From: Streptococcus oralis | GTDB taxonomy: Bacteria > Bacillota > Bacilli > Lactobacillales > Streptococcaceae | Direction of reading: 5' to 3' | Length of the DNA: 64,000 nt | NCBI RefSeq assembly: GCF_022749195.1 | Contig: NZ_CP094226.1 | Location: forward strand, 1,812,738-1,876,737 | In this document: one piece after another, positions 34,044-43,719 of the stretch | How the letters are laid out: each line of letters starts with the position of its first letter | Numbering within the stretch: position 1 is the stretch's first letter | Position numbers and translations under genes: made by a program | Notes under the pieces: generated by a model | Told to the model about the DNA's origin: nothing | What the model saw: the letters and a program-made list of their open reading frames with translations, nothing else | The model's database searches: none

Positions 34044-34970
34044 ATGGCTATTTATAACAATATCACTGAACTTATTGGACAAACACCGATTGTTAAACTT
34101 AACAACATTGTTCCAGAGGGTGCTGCAGACGTCTATGTTAAACTAGAAGCTTTTAACCCTGGATCGTCAGTAAAAGACCGCATTGCCCTTAGCATGATTG
34201 AAAAAGCAGAACAAGATGGTATTCTAAAACCGGGTGCTACCATTGTTGAAGCAACGAGTGGAAACACTGGCATCGGTCTTTCATGGGTTGGTGCTGCTAA
34301 AGGATATAAAGTTGTTATCGTCATGCCTGAAACGATGAGCGTGGAACGCCGTAAGATTATCCAAGCCTATGGTGCTGAACTCGTCCTCACTCCTGGTAGC
34401 GAAGGAATGAAAGGGGCCATTGCCAAAGCTCAGGAAATCGCCGCTGAACGTGACGGCTTCCTTCCACTCCAATTTAATAATCCAGCTAATCCAGAAGTAC
34501 ACGAAAGAACAACAGGAGCTGAAATACTGGCTGATTTCGGTTCTGATAGACTAGATGCTTTTGTGGGTGGTGTTGGTACTGGTGGAACGATCTCAGGTGT
34601 TTCTCACGCTCTTAAAGCAGCAAATCCAAACATTCAAGTTTATGCAGTTGAGGCAGACGAGTCAGCTATCTTGTCTGGTGAAAAACCAGGACCTCACAAA
34701 ATTCAAGGCATCTCAGCTGGATTTATTCCTGAAACACTTGATACAAAGGCCTATGATGGTATCGTCCGCGTAACGTCAGATGATGCTCTAGCGCTTGGCC
34801 GTGAAATTGGTGGAAAAGAAGGCTTCCTTGTTGGAATTTCTTCAGCTGCAGCGATTTACGGGGCAATTGAGGTTGCCAAGAAATTAGGTACAGGTAAGAA
34901 AGTCCTTGCTTTAGCACCAGATAACGGCGAACGTTATTTGTCTACAGCACTCTATGAATTTGAAGTGTAG
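34044..34970 (+). CDS. cysK: Cysteine synthase (O-acetylserine sulfhydrylase)
   Basis: 308-aa PLP enzyme making cysteine from O-acetylserine and sulfide. PLP lysine in [15 protein letters not shown] (~37-51). Substrate loop [14 protein letters not shown] (~66-79). Phosphate-binding glycines [15 protein letters not shown] (~173-187). GISSAAAI near the C-terminus contributes the PLP-ring serine. Single-gene unit with its own promoter and terminator. The annotation cysM is used for some homologues; sequence here favours the CysK-A type. Confidence 0.95.
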   Translation: MAIYNNITELIGQTPIVKLNNIVPEGAADVYVKLEAFNPGSSVKDRIALSMIEKAEQDGILKPGATIVEATSGNTGIGLSWVGAAKGYKVVIVMPETMSVERRKIIQAYGAELVLTPGSEGMKGAIAKAQEIAAERDGFLPLQFNNPANPEVHERTTGAEILADFGSDRLDAFVGGVGTGGTISGVSHALKAANPNIQVYAVEADESAILSGEKPGPHKIQGISAGFIPETLDTKAYDGIVRVTSDDALALGREIGGKEGFLVGISSAAAIYGAIEVAKKLGTGKKVLALAPDNGERYLSTALYEFEV

Positions 34971-34986
34971 CCTCCTAAATGCACTT

Positions 34987-35008
34987 AGCCCTTATTAAAG
35001 GGCTTTTT
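34987..35008 (+). terminator. Terminator of cysK
   Basis: AGCCCTT / AAGGGCT stem followed by TTTTT. Confidence 0.85.
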
Positions 35009-35045
35009 GTTTACTCATATAGAGCCTACTCTCTAGACAAAAAGA

Positions 35046-35070
35046 AAAAGGAAGCAATTTGCTTCCTTTT
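35046..35070 (-). terminator. Terminator of rpsB-tsf
   Basis: AAAAGGAAGCAA / TTGCTTCCTTTT, 12-bp arms, directly after the tsf stop on the minus strand. Confidence 0.9.
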
Positions 35071-35073
35071 CTA

Positions 35074-36114
35074 TTAGTTATTCAAGGCTGCTGCCATTGT
35101 AGCTGCAACTTCTGCTTCAAAGTCGTTTGCAGCTTTCTCGATACCTTCACCAACTTCAAAGCGAGCGAACTCAACTACTGAAGCATTTACTGATTCAAGG
35201 TAAGCTTCAACTGTCTTGCTGTCATCCATGATATATACTTGTGCAAGAAGTGTGTATGCTTGGTCAACTTTAGTGTTGTCAAGCATGAAGCGGTCCATTT
35301 TACCTGGGATGATTTTGTCCCAGATTTTTTCTGGTTTGCCTTCTGCAGCCAACTCAGCTTTGATATCAGCTTCAGCTTGAGCAATCACTTCATCAGTCAA
35401 TTGTGCTTTTGATCCATACTTCAAGTGTGGAAGAGCTGGTTTACCAACCATTGCACGGCTTTCGTTATCTTGGTCGATTACGTGGTTCAATTGTGCCAAC
35501 TCATCTTTAACGAATTGCTCATCCAATTCTTTGTAAGAAAGAACTGTTGGTTTCATCGCAGCAATGTGCATTGAGATTTGTTTAGCAAGAGCTTCGTCTC
35601 CACCTTCAATAACAGAGATAACACCGATACGGCCACCATTGTGTTGGTATGCTCCAAAGTGTTGTGCATCTGTTTTTTCAAGCAAAGCAAAACGACGGAA
35701 TGAGATTTTTTCACCGATTGTAGCTGTTGCAGATACATAGGCTGCTTCAAGAGTTTCACCTGAAGGCATTGTCAAAGCAAGTGCTTCTTCGTTGTTCGCT
35801 GGTTTACCTTCAGCAATTACTTTAGCTGTTGCATTTACCAACTCAACGAATTGAGCGTTTTTCGCAACGAAGTCAGTTTCAGCATTTACTTCAACTACTG
35901 CTGCAACGTTACCGTTAACAAATACACCAGTCAAACCTTCAGCTGCAACACGGTCAGCTTTCTTAGCTGCCTTAGCCATACCTTTTTCACGAAGCAATTC
36001 GATTGCTTTTTCGATATCACCTTCAACTTCAACCAATGCTTTCTTAGCGTCCATAACACCAGCACCAGATTTTTCACGCAACTCTTTTACAAGTTTAGCT
36101 GTAATTTCTGCCAT
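35074..36114 (-). CDS. tsf: Elongation factor Ts
   Basis: 346-aa nucleotide-exchange factor for EF-Tu. N-terminal UBA-like domain (1-55: [22 protein letters not shown]) and the hallmark TDFVAKN (~80-86), which contacts EF-Tu. The rest is the dimer core. The protein is longer than E. coli EF-Ts (283 aa), as in other streptococci. It follows rpsB by 78 nt with a GC-rich hairpin in between that likely tunes tsf to rpsB output. Confidence 0.97.
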   Translation of the reverse strand: MAEITAKLVKELREKSGAGVMDAKKALVEVEGDIEKAIELLREKGMAKAAKKADRVAAEGLTGVFVNGNVAAVVEVNAETDFVAKNAQFVELVNATAKVIAEGKPANNEEALALTMPSGETLEAAYVSATATIGEKISFRRFALLEKTDAQHFGAYQHNGGRIGVISVIEGGDEALAKQISMHIAAMKPTVLSYKELDEQFVKDELAQLNHVIDQDNESRAMVGKPALPHLKYGSKAQLTDEVIAQAEADIKAELAAEGKPEKIWDKIIPGKMDRFMLDNTKVDQAYTLLAQVYIMDDSKTVEAYLESVNASVVEFARFEVGEGIEKAANDFEAEVAATMAAALNN

Positions 36115-36141
36115 TTTGATTCTCCTATATTTTTTAAAAAT

Positions 36142-36170
36142 AGGAGAGCCGGGCTAAGCCCCGCCCTCCT
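36142..36170 (-). terminator. Intercistronic attenuator hairpin between rpsB and tsf
   Basis: On the minus strand AGGAGGGCGGGGC pairs with GCCCGGCTCTCCT (a few mismatches, 3-nt loop), then TATTTTTAAAAAAT. Probably a partial terminator or processing site, since tsf needs read-through. Confidence 0.65.
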
Positions 36171-36192
36171 AGGTAATGATTACTTATTTGAA

Positions 36193-36972
36193 TTAAGCGT
36201 TGTCGCCTTCTACAACTTCAACGATTTCTTCGATTGAGTCAGCTTGAGCTTCTGAAGCTTCAAATTCTGCTTCAACTGCTGCTGCATCTTCACCTTGACG
36301 TCCTTCGATGATAGCGTCAGCCAATTTAGCTGTGATCAATTTAACCGCGCGGATAGCGTCATCGTTAGCTGGGATGATTACATCGATATCGTCTGGATCA
36401 GTGTTTGTGTCAACCATCGCTACAACTGGGATTCCCAATTTTTTAGCTTCTTTAACAGCGATTTGTTCTTTATGTGGATCAACTACGTACATTACATCTG
36501 GGATACGAGGCATATCTTCGATACCACCCAAGAATTTTTCAAGACGTGCACGTTGTTTGTTAAGAAGTGCAACTTCTTTCTTAGGAAGAACATCAAAGAT
36601 TCCTTCTTCTTCCATGCGTTTGATTTCTTTCAAACGAGCAATACGTTTTTGGATAGTTCCCCAGTTAGTAAGAGTTCCACCCAACCAACGATGGTTGATG
36701 TAGTATTGACCTGAACGCTCTGCTTCTTCTTTAACAGCGTCAGCAGCTTGTTTCTTAGTACCAACAAACAATACAACTGCATCGTTAGCTGCTGCATCAC
36801 GCATAAAGTCGTAAGCTTGGTCAGCGTATTTTACAGTTTGTTGCAAGTCGATAACGTGGATTCCGTTACGCTCAGTAAAGATGTACTTAGCCATCTTAGG
36901 GTTCCAGCGACGAGTTTGGTGACCAAAGTGTACACCAGCCTCAAGAAGTTGTTTCATTGAAATTACTGCCAT
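36193..36972 (-). CDS. rpsB: 30S ribosomal protein S2
   Basis: 259-aa standard S2. The start ATG at 36972 ([20 protein letters not shown]) has AAGGAG upstream and gives the usual length; 28 upstream in-frame codons lie in the leader. Typical stretches are [20 protein letters not shown] (~21-40), [13 protein letters not shown] (~120) and [13 protein letters not shown] (~190). The acidic C-terminal tail ([12 protein letters not shown]) is normal for streptococci. First gene of rpsB-tsf, with a ~110-nt leader. Confidence 0.97.
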   Translation of the reverse strand: MAVISMKQLLEAGVHFGHQTRRWNPKMAKYIFTERNGIHVIDLQQTVKYADQAYDFMRDAAANDAVVLFVGTKKQAADAVKEEAERSGQYYINHRWLGGTLTNWGTIQKRIARLKEIKRMEEEGIFDVLPKKEVALLNKQRARLEKFLGGIEDMPRIPDVMYVVDPHKEQIAVKEAKKLGIPVVAMVDTNTDPDDIDVIIPANDDAIRAVKLITAKLADAIIEGRQGEDAAAVEAEFEASEAQADSIEEIVEVVEGDNA

Positions 36973-37117
36973 GAGTATTTCTCCTTTTTGTTTTTTTCCT
37001 CTCCTCGACTTCAGCTTGCAAAACGACCCGAGGGCAACAGTTTCACAATTCATCAAGAATGAGTATTATCGTTTACACGACAGGTTTCATTTTATCACAT
37101 TTTAGCCATATTTTCAA
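36973..37117 (-). promoter_or_regulatory. rpsB promoter and long 5' leader
   Basis: TTGAAA (37112-37117), 17-nt spacer, TAAAAT (37089-37094) with TGTG just upstream of the -10. Transcription from ~37082 leaves a ~110-nt leader, longer than needed for translation. S2 is known in several bacteria to repress its own mRNA through a structured leader, so this region probably folds into such an element; I did not model it. Confidence 0.7.
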
Positions 37118-37151
37118 GTGGTTTTAATAGATTTCGGCCTTGCTTTCGATA

Positions 37152-37185
37152 AAAAATAATAAAAGAGACTCAAATCGAGCCTCTT
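37152..37185 (-). terminator. Terminator of pcsB
   Basis: AAGAGGCTC pairs with GAGTCTCTT (one G-U), 5-nt loop, then TTATTATTTTTT on the minus strand. Confidence 0.85.
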
Positions 37186-37196
37186 CGTTTCATTCA

Positions 37197-38405
37197 TTAG
37201 TTTGGATAGATGTATGTTACATAACCTTCAGAAGTTGTAGTTGGGTTGAACCATCCACGTTTGTTACCGATTGTACGATTTCCACCATAGTTTGATTCTG
37301 ATACTTGAATGCTAGTTGATGATGAAACTGCTGTAACAACCGCTACGTGTCCATATCCACCGTCATTCCAACATGCAATCGCACCAACTTGTGGAGTTGA
37401 TCCTGTACGGAATCCTGCAGCTGCTGCACTTGTAGCCCACTGCGCTCCGTTACCCCAGTAATCTCCAGCCCAAGGTGCTAATGTTTTAGCTCCCCAAGTA
37501 CATTCACCAGTTGGATAACTTGAAGCATTTGTACTGTATGTTGGACGCTGTCTAGCTGGAGTTGGAGCAGGTGCTGGAGTGTAGCTTGAATCATCATCTG
37601 ATGAAGAGCTTGAAGTTGCTTGCACTTGATCTGAAAGTGTTGTATTTCCAGAAGCAACAACTGATTGTTGTTGGCTTGTTTGACGTGCTTTATAAGCTGC
37701 TTCTGCTTCAGCTGCTGCTTTTGCTTCTGCCTCTGCTGCTGCTTTTTGTTCCAATAAAGTAGCTTTATCACTTTCTGCAGTAGCTTTCTCTGCAGCAAGG
37801 TTTAACTCAGCAACTTTCAACTCTGCTTGTTTTGTTGTCAATGCTTGTGCATCGTCAGCAAGCGTTTGTTGGTTCGCAATGACAGTGTTGATTGCTTCAT
37901 TATTTGCAACCTGTTTTTCAGCGATAGATTTCTTATCAGCTTTCTGTTGCTCCAACATTTTGTTGTTAGCTGATACAATCTCGCTCATTGCTGCAACACG
38001 TGAAATAGCTTCTGTAATTGATTTTGAGTTTACAATTGTATTGATGTAGCTAGTTGCAGCACCGTTAGTTTGTGCGCTACGTGCTTGTTTCTCCAAAGAT
38101 TCATTACGAGCAACAATGTTCTTAGAGAGCTCTGTAATTTCTCCTTCAAGTTTTTTAGATTCAGCTTGTAGAGTTTCGTTCTCAGCTTCTAAGTTTGTTT
38201 GTTGAGTTTGGATAGCTGTAACTTGCGTTTGGATTTCATCTACTTGTTTTTGAGCTTCTTTTTGTTGAGATGTCAAATTACTAATCTTACTATCTTGAGC
38301 AGCAATCTTTTCATCAGTTGTTTCAGCGTGGACAGTTGTCAATACTGCCGCTTGAGACACCAATACTGTACTTAATAAAAGTGACGCTAAGATTTTTTTC
38401 TTCAT
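37197..38405 (-). CDS. pcsB: Cell-division peptidoglycan hydrolase PcsB
   Basis: 402-aa secreted hydrolase that splits septal peptidoglycan when activated by FtsEX. Signal peptide 1-27 (ending TTVHAE). Long coiled coil ~30-245, which docks on FtsX. A Ser/Pro/Ala-rich linker ~250-290. CHAP domain from ~292 with catalytic Cys302 ([10 protein letters not shown]) and His353 (GGYGHVAVV). A WalR-type box lies upstream, as expected because PcsB is the key essential target of the WalRK system in streptococci. It precedes mreC-mreD in the division/shape cluster but is separately transcribed. Confidence 0.96.
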   Translation of the reverse strand: MKKKILASLLLSTVLVSQAAVLTTVHAETTDEKIAAQDSKISNLTSQQKEAQKQVDEIQTQVTAIQTQQTNLEAENETLQAESKKLEGEITELSKNIVARNESLEKQARSAQTNGAATSYINTIVNSKSITEAISRVAAMSEIVSANNKMLEQQKADKKSIAEKQVANNEAINTVIANQQTLADDAQALTTKQAELKVAELNLAAEKATAESDKATLLEQKAAAEAEAKAAAEAEAAYKARQTSQQQSVVASGNTTLSDQVQATSSSSSDDDSSYTPAPAPTPARQRPTYSTNASSYPTGECTWGAKTLAPWAGDYWGNGAQWATSAAAAGFRTGSTPQVGAIACWNDGGYGHVAVVTAVSSSTSIQVSESNYGGNRTIGNKRGWFNPTTTSEGYVTYIYPN

Positions 38406-38440
38406 ATTGTGTAGATACTCCTTCTATTTAAGACATTACT

Positions 38441-38484
38441 AGTATACCAAAAAAAGACATAATAAATATTACGCCTTTGTTACA
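38441..38484 (-). promoter_or_regulatory. WalR box and -10 of pcsB
   Basis: TGTAAC-N5-CGTAAT (38468-38484, minus strand) matches the WalR/VicR direct repeat TGTWAH-N5-TGTWAH with one mismatch; TATACT (38441-38446) is the -10. The spacing of ~20 nt fits an activator binding near -35. Confidence 0.75.
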
Positions 38485-38498
38485 TTTTTATTTCTTTC

Positions 38499-38993
38499 TT
38501 ATAGATAACATTTTTCAAAAATATATTGGAAAATAAGCATCCATAAAAAGTTTAAAATCATTGATGGGACAAGACTATAGACGATGAAAACTGGCATCGA
38601 TTCTACTGTCAATCCCATAGCAAGAGCAAGGAGGTAGCTCCCCATATCAAATAGGAAACTCATCACAACTATTGTTAACATTCTTGTCCAACGGTTTAGC
38701 AAAATTACACTATTAAATTTATGGAGCGAAGCACCTATTAAGATAAATAGAAGTGTCGCAATTCCTATCAAGTGGAAAAAATAGATATCGTACACCAAAC
38801 CCACTATACAGCAATAAGCTAGATAGAGGTATTCTGAAACCTCAATTGTCTCAAACAAGAGAAATAAAAACAGAAAATGACTTGCTAAATGAAAGTGAGG
38901 GGAGAAGGATCCCGCTAATTGTCCAATATGTGCATCAATTAGTACGACAAAAGGGAGTAAAAAGAAAATACCAATTTGTTTTAACAGTCTCAT
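38499..38993 (-). CDS. mreD: Rod shape-determining protein MreD
   Basis: 164-aa integral membrane protein, five to six hydrophobic helices, basic N-terminus MRLLKQIGIFFLLPFVVLID. MreD acts with MreC in peripheral wall growth even in ovoid cocci. It starts 2 nt after the mreC stop. Confidence 0.9.
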   Translation of the reverse strand: MRLLKQIGIFFLLPFVVLIDAHIGQLAGSFSPHFHLASHFLFLFLLFETIEVSEYLYLAYCCIVGLVYDIYFFHLIGIATLLFILIGASLHKFNSVILLNRWTRMLTIVVMSFLFDMGSYLLALAMGLTVESMPVFIVYSLVPSMILNFLWMLIFQYIFEKCYL

Positions 38994-38995
38994 TG

Positions 38996-39811
38996 CTAAT
39001 TCCCCACTAACTCTACCACATGAAGATTTTTGGTGTCAGCACTTAACTTGACTGTTACTTCCTTTGTTAGATAATCACTGCTGTGTGTTGTAGCAACAAC
39101 CTCTCCAACAGGGATATCCTTAACATTAAAGTTTCCGAGCCCCCCTGTAGTCACCTTGTCTCCCGCGCTAATGTCGCTGTTGCTGTTTAATTGACTAATT
39201 TTAAGCAGTTCAGACTCCTTATCATAACCAATGATAATCCCGTAAATTTCAGTAGAACCATGCAGAATTTTAACAGAAATTTTGTCTGAATTTTCGGTGT
39301 TTGTCAATAGATTGACCGTTGTTGAATGATCCTCCACCTTTGAAACACTACCAATCAAACCCCCGTTTGCAATGGCCAACATATTTTCAGAAGCTCCTTT
39401 TGAACTTCCCGCATCAATTGTCAACTCTTGTTTCCAAGATACTGGAGCTCGCATAATCACATCTGCTGCAATGGTTTTTGTAGCCTGCAATTTTGACTTC
39501 ATATCCAGCAACTGACGTAGTTGTTCATTTTCATTTTTTAAACTTTCTGATTGATTAGACTCCACCTCTAGTTGATAGAGCTGTTTCTTTAGACTCTCAT
39601 TTTCATTGTAAGTCTGCGTCAAATGTCCCAAATCCGATTTGAAAGTATCAAACCACTGAAAGGGTTTTTGAACAATTCTATCTACTAATGAAATCCCATC
39701 TCCTAGTTTCGTCACAATAGCGCTTGAATAGGTTGTCACTAATAGAACAGAAACTGCCAGAACTGTGACAAAAACGATAATTAGATATTTTGATTTTTTA
39801 AAACGGTTCAT
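38996..39811 (-). CDS. mreC: Rod shape-determining protein MreC
   Basis: 271-aa bitopic membrane protein. Single transmembrane helix ~10-30, a coiled-coil segment ~65-110 (NENESLKKQLYQLEVESNQ), then the beta-barrel core domain with GLIGSVSKVEDHSTTVNLLT (~151-170) and GGLGNFNVKDIPVGEVV (~225). It works with MreD, RodZ and penicillin-binding proteins in peripheral peptidoglycan synthesis. Confidence 0.94.
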   Translation of the reverse strand: MNRFKKSKYLIIVFVTVLAVSVLLVTTYSSAIVTKLGDGISLVDRIVQKPFQWFDTFKSDLGHLTQTYNENESLKKQLYQLEVESNQSESLKNENEQLRQLLDMKSKLQATKTIAADVIMRAPVSWKQELTIDAGSSKGASENMLAIANGGLIGSVSKVEDHSTTVNLLTNTENSDKISVKILHGSTEIYGIIIGYDKESELLKISQLNSNSDISAGDKVTTGGLGNFNVKDIPVGEVVATTHSSDYLTKEVTVKLSADTKNLHVVELVGN

Positions 39812-39871
39812 ATTCCTACCTTTATACTAAAAACCTGCTACTGTGAGCTTCTTATCAATCCTACAAACCTG

Positions 39872-40666
39872 CTAAGATTTTAAGAAAAATAAGAAACATC
39901 CCAGTACCAAAATCACAAGAATTGCCAGTGTATCCTTTTGACTCCATCTCAACTGTCTATACTGACTTCTACCCTTTCCTCCTTGATAACCACGAGCTTC
40001 CATGGCTATTGCCAATGAATCTGCACGCTTTAAGCTCGTCGCAAAAAGAGGAATTAAAATTGGAATCATAGCCTTTACCTTTTGCACGATGCTACCTTCG
40101 CCAAAGTCAACTCCACGAGCTTTTTGAGCATTCATAATTCTCGTTGTGTCATCCATCAAGGTTGGAACAAAACGCAAACTCATTGATAACATGAGACCAA
40201 TTTCATGAACGGGAACTTTCACGCGTTTCAGCGGTGCTAAAAGAGCTTCAACTGCAGCTGCCAAACTCAAAGGCATGGTCGTTAATGTCAGCAAGGTTGA
40301 AAAGAAAATAATCAACACAAAACGACAGAAAATGATTCCTGCTTGTTGCAAAGCATAATCCGTTATTCTTATAAAAGAAAACTCAAATAGGACATTTCCA
40401 CTTGAAATGAAAAAGAGCTGAAAAAGAGTCGTAAAAGCGATCAGGAAGAACATGGATTTTAATCCCTGAACGAAAAATGAGAGGGAAACGCCTGACAAAG
40501 CGATAAATATACCTGTCGCTACAAACAGAATGAGATTAGTGAGGGGATTATTGGCCCAAAATACAATCAAAATCAACAGGATCATGGCAAGCAATTTACT
40601 ACGGGGATCCAAGCGATGAATGATGGAATCCCCCGGTATATAACGCCCTAAAATCATACTATCCAT
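39872..40666 (-). CDS. ecfT: Energy-coupling factor transporter transmembrane protein EcfT
   Basis: 264-aa membrane component of group II ECF vitamin importers. Helices at ~25-60, 70-90, 110-135 and the C-terminus. The two Ala-Arg-Gly coupling motifs are visible: [11 protein letters not shown] (~176-186) and [11 protein letters not shown] (~219-229), which engage the two EcfA ATPases. Starts 7 nt inside ecfA2, i.e. overlaps it. The module serves several substrate-binding S components encoded elsewhere. Confidence 0.95.
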   Translation of the reverse strand: MDSMILGRYIPGDSIIHRLDPRSKLLAMILLILIVFWANNPLTNLILFVATGIFIALSGVSLSFFVQGLKSMFFLIAFTTLFQLFFISSGNVLFEFSFIRITDYALQQAGIIFCRFVLIIFFSTLLTLTTMPLSLAAAVEALLAPLKRVKVPVHEIGLMLSMSLRFVPTLMDDTTRIMNAQKARGVDFGEGSIVQKVKAMIPILIPLFATSLKRADSLAIAMEARGYQGGKGRSQYRQLRWSQKDTLAILVILVLGCFLFFLKS

Positions 40667-41498
40667 TTAGCGACTCCTTAAACTCCTCTATCTTGATTGG
40701 CAATTTTTTAAAAGCTACACCTCTATCTGCCAAACGTTTACAAAAGGCTGTTATTTTAGGCACACCTAACTGCACCTTTTCCATAGAGGCTACATCTTGG
40801 AAAACATCACTCGGTTTGCCACTTTTGACTAAACGCCCCTTTTCCATAACATAAACCTGATCAGCATACGTAGCTACATCATCCATCAAATGCGTTACTA
40901 GAACGATTGTCATTCCAGAAAGGTGGAGTTTTTTAAACAAGGTCATCAGTTCTTTTCTGCCCAGAGGATCTAGCCCTGCTGTAGGCTCGTCCAAAACTAA
41001 GACAGTTGGCTCCATGGCTAGCATACCTGCTATAGCTACACGTCTCATCTGCCCCCCCGAAAGTTCAAAGGGACTGCGCTCAAAGAGAGACTCATCAATG
41101 CCTACCAATGCTAACTTTTCACGCGCAATTTTCTTAGCCTCTTCCTCAGAAACTCCAAAATTTTGCGGTCCAAATGCAACATCTTTCAAAACAGTCTCTT
41201 CGAAAATCTGATTTTCAGCAAATTGAAACACTAGACCAACTTGCTTTCGAATCTGACGAATTTCTTTATTGGTTGATGTAGGGGTAATGACGGTATCGAA
41301 AACTCGAACAGAACCCTTACTTGGTACCAATAGGCCATTTAAAAGCTGTAAAATCGTTGATTTCCCACTGCCTGTGTGCCCTACTAAAGCTGTATAGGAA
41401 CCATCCTCAATCGTCAAAGAAACATCAGTCAAGGCTGATGAAGATAGGGGAGTTCCCTCTTGATAGGTAAAGCTCACATTTTCTAGAGTAATTCCCAT
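40659..41498 (-). CDS. ecfA2: ECF transporter ATPase EcfA2
   Basis: 279-aa ATPase. Walker [15 protein letters not shown] (~38), Q-loop [11 protein letters not shown] (~90), signature [13 protein letters not shown] (~144), Walker [14 protein letters not shown] (~165), H-loop VTHLMDD (~200). The [13 protein letters not shown] and SGGQMRR variants are typical for EcfA2 (CbiO2). Overlaps ecfA1 by 16 nt. Confidence 0.95.
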   Translation of the reverse strand: MGITLENVSFTYQEGTPLSSSALTDVSLTIEDGSYTALVGHTGSGKSTILQLLNGLLVPSKGSVRVFDTVITPTSTNKEIRQIRKQVGLVFQFAENQIFEETVLKDVAFGPQNFGVSEEEAKKIAREKLALVGIDESLFERSPFELSGGQMRRVAIAGMLAMEPTVLVLDEPTAGLDPLGRKELMTLFKKLHLSGMTIVLVTHLMDDVATYADQVYVMEKGRLVKSGKPSDVFQDVASMEKVQLGVPKITAFCKRLADRGVAFKKLPIKIEEFKESLNG

Positions 41499-42310
41499 AA
41501 CTTGTCCTCTAGCTCTCCTTCTGTCAAATAGCCATCCGGCAACTGATAACCAGTCTCTCTCAAAGATTCTCTCAATTGATTAGTAAAAGGTTCATCCAAC
41601 CCTATCTGGTCAAGGTCATCCCGAGAAAAAAGTTCTCTTGGGCTGCTGGTTGACTCCACTTGGCCTTTTTTCATGACCAAGACACGGTCACTCATCGCAA
41701 CTTCTTCCAAGTCATGTGTAATGGAGACGACTGTCATCTGATAGTCTTTTCGAATCTCTTGAACTGTCTGAATCAGTTCTCTTCGTCCCTCGGGGTCCAA
41801 CATACTTGTAGCCTCATCTAGAATTAAAATAGCTGGCCTCAGGGCAACAACTCCTGCAATGGCCACACGTTGTTTTTGGCCACCAGATAAACGAGCTGGT
41901 TCTCTCTTCTTAAAGTCCAGCATCCCCACCAACTCCAAAGATTCAGTCACTCTCTTCTTCATTTCTTCACGAGGAAGTCCCTGATTTTCTAAACCAAAGG
42001 CGACATCATCTTCAACAGTTGCCCCCACAAATTGGTTATCTGGATTTTGAAAAACCATACCAATTTGACGGCGTAAGTCCCAAACGTTCTCAGAGGACAG
42101 CAATTGGCCATCTATCCAGATTTCTCCAGACTCTGCTTCAAGCAATCCATCAATCAAACGGATAGTTGTCGATTTTCCACTCCCATTATGACCTACAATC
42201 GAAAGCCATTCTCCCCGTTTCACGTGAAACGAGACATTATTAACGTCATAATGATCCTGGTCTTCCTTATAACGAAAAGACAGATCTTTTACTTCAATAA
42301 TCGATTTCAT
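41483..42310 (-). CDS. ecfA1: ECF transporter ATPase EcfA1
   Basis: 275-aa ATPase forming a heterodimer with EcfA2. Walker [15 protein letters not shown] (~39), Q-loop [17 protein letters not shown] (~86-102, the classical EcfA1 sequence), signature [13 protein letters not shown] (~140), Walker [14 protein letters not shown] (~160). Overlaps pgsA by 4 nt. A parS site is embedded in its coding sequence (42216-42231). Confidence 0.95.
   Translation of the reverse strand: MKSIIEVKDLSFRYKEDQDHYDVNNVSFHVKRGEWLSIVGHNGSGKSTTIRLIDGLLEAESGEIWIDGQLLSSENVWDLRRQIGMVFQNPDNQFVGATVEDDVAFGLENQGLPREEMKKRVTESLELVGMLDFKKREPARLSGGQKQRVAIAGVVALRPAILILDEATSMLDPEGRRELIQTVQEIRKDYQMTVVSITHDLEEVAMSDRVLVMKKGQVESTSSPRELFSRDDLDQIGLDEPFTNQLRESLRETGYQLPDGYLTEGELEDKLWELL
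42216..42231. other. parS site inside ecfA1
   Basis: CGTTTCACGTGAAACG contains the full 14-bp parS core GTTTCACGTGAAAC; only the two outermost bases differ from the Bacillus consensus TGTTTCACGTGAAACA. Binding site for the ParB encoded at 63026. Confidence 0.92.
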
Positions 42311-42852
42311 TTCGAACCAAATGTTCCTTTGAATACATGAGCGCTACCCTTGAAATAATCATAACCAGAGTAGATGGTGAAAAATAAAGCTATATAAAGC
42401 AACAGTTGACCAATTAAATTCCAATGTAAGAGCAAAAAGATAATGGCAAACATCTGACTAAAGGTTTTGATTTTCCCTGGCATCGCTGCTGCTAGAACTG
42501 TCCCTCCCGTCTCAACAAGCAACAAGCGCAAGCCTGTCACCGCAAGTTCACGACAGATGATAATAGCAACAACCCAAGCTGGAGCCATACCTAACTCAAT
42601 CAACATGATAAAAGCTGACATAACCAACAGCTTATCAGCCATCGGATCAGCAAATTTTCCAAAATTGCTGACTACATTCCATTTACGAGCAAGGTAGCCA
42701 TCAAGATAATCCGTTACACTAGCAACTGCAAAAATTATAGCTGCTAGCAAATGACTGCCTAGTGAATGGCCCAAAGTCAAAATAAGAATAAAGAGAGGTA
42801 TAAAGAGAATTCTACCAATTGTTAATACATTAGGAATTTGTTCTTTTTTCAT
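42307..42852 (-). CDS. pgsA: CDP-diacylglycerol-glycerol-3-phosphate 3-phosphatidyltransferase
   Basis: 181-aa membrane enzyme making phosphatidylglycerol-phosphate, first step to phosphatidylglycerol and cardiolipin. The CDP-alcohol phosphotransferase motif DGX2ARX8GX3DX3D is intact in DYLDGYLARKW ... GKFADPMADK (~47-73). Four to five membrane helices. It is 10 nt downstream of the RodZ-like gene and overlaps ecfA1, so lipid synthesis is tied transcriptionally to vitamin uptake. Confidence 0.95.
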   Translation of the reverse strand: MKKEQIPNVLTIGRILFIPLFILILTLGHSLGSHLLAAIIFAVASVTDYLDGYLARKWNVVSNFGKFADPMADKLLVMSAFIMLIELGMAPAWVVAIIICRELAVTGLRLLLVETGGTVLAAAMPGKIKTFSQMFAIIFLLLHWNLIGQLLLYIALFFTIYSGYDYFKGSAHVFKGTFGSK

Positions 42853-42862
42853 TGATTTTTCC

Positions 42863-43684
42863 TTAATCTGTAGTAAATGTAAGTGTTACAGTTCCAGTCT
42901 GAGTTGTCAGCTTCGAAGTATCAATCGTTTGATTGTCCACAGTCACAGTAACTCCTTTCACTACACCTAAAGTAATGGTAACAGGATTCTTAGTTGAAAC
43001 TGTTGTTTTTGCATTCTTATTGTCTGCGGATAGTGTCACACCACCCTCCAGCTCACTTCCTGAAACACTAACCCAACTAGCTTCATCTGAAACTGCCAAT
43101 TGAACAGTAGCGGTTTCCTTACTCGTTTTATACCGAGCTTCAATGCGGTTTCCTTCACCTGACACTGTAATAGTTGATTCCGTAGTAGAAGACGAGCTAG
43201 ACGCCTGACTACTAGAAGATGAGCTAGATGAGGTTGTTGAACTAGTTGAGCTCACAACAATATAATTAGCTGAAGAAGGACTTGGCTGAGTTTGGATGTA
43301 GTTCCAAACATAGTAAGTGACAAAAATTAAAATGGACAAAGCAAATAGGACGAAATAAAACAAGGGGAGATAAGAGGTTTTTTTCTTATTTGATCGTCTG
43401 CGACCAGACAAGTCTTCTTCATCGACATCTACCTCTTCATAAGTGATCATACTACCTGAATCATATGCATCCAAAACAATTCTTTCATCTAACTCTACTG
43501 CCCAGGCATATTTTCTTAAAAAAGAACGAGCATAGAAGGTACTAGGAAGTTGATCAAAATCATCTGCCTCCATAGCTTCTAGAAAATGCAACTGAATTTC
43601 AGTTTTTTCCTGCAATTCTTCTAAACTCAATCCCTGGTTAATTCTGGCTAAACGTAGAACCTCGCCAATTGTTTTTTTTCTCAT
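42863..43684 (-). CDS. RodZ-like cytoskeletal/HTH membrane protein
   Basis: 273-aa bitopic protein. N-terminal helix-turn-helix domain (IGEVLRLARINQGLSLEELQ ~4-23), the MreB-binding type of RodZ. A basic stretch SGRRRSNKKK, one transmembrane helix (~104-125), a long Ser-rich external linker and a C-terminal beta domain (DUF4115-like, ~180-273). The start at 43684 (MRKKTIGE) is chosen because AAGGA is 9 nt upstream; the ATG three codons earlier almost touches the ribosome-binding site. In streptococci RodZ takes part in peripheral wall synthesis with MreCD. Lies between the M16 protease genes and pgsA. Confidence 0.88.
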   Translation of the reverse strand: MRKKTIGEVLRLARINQGLSLEELQEKTEIQLHFLEAMEADDFDQLPSTFYARSFLRKYAWAVELDERIVLDAYDSGSMITYEEVDVDEEDLSGRRRSNKKKTSYLPLFYFVLFALSILIFVTYYVWNYIQTQPSPSSANYIVVSSTSSTTSSSSSSSSQASSSSSTTESTITVSGEGNRIEARYKTSKETATVQLAVSDEASWVSVSGSELEGGVTLSADNKNAKTTVSTKNPVTITLGVVKGVTVTVDNQTIDTSKLTTQTGTVTLTFTTD

Positions 43685-43719
43685 ACGTACCATTCCTTCT
43701 TTCTAGTATTAGTCATCTT

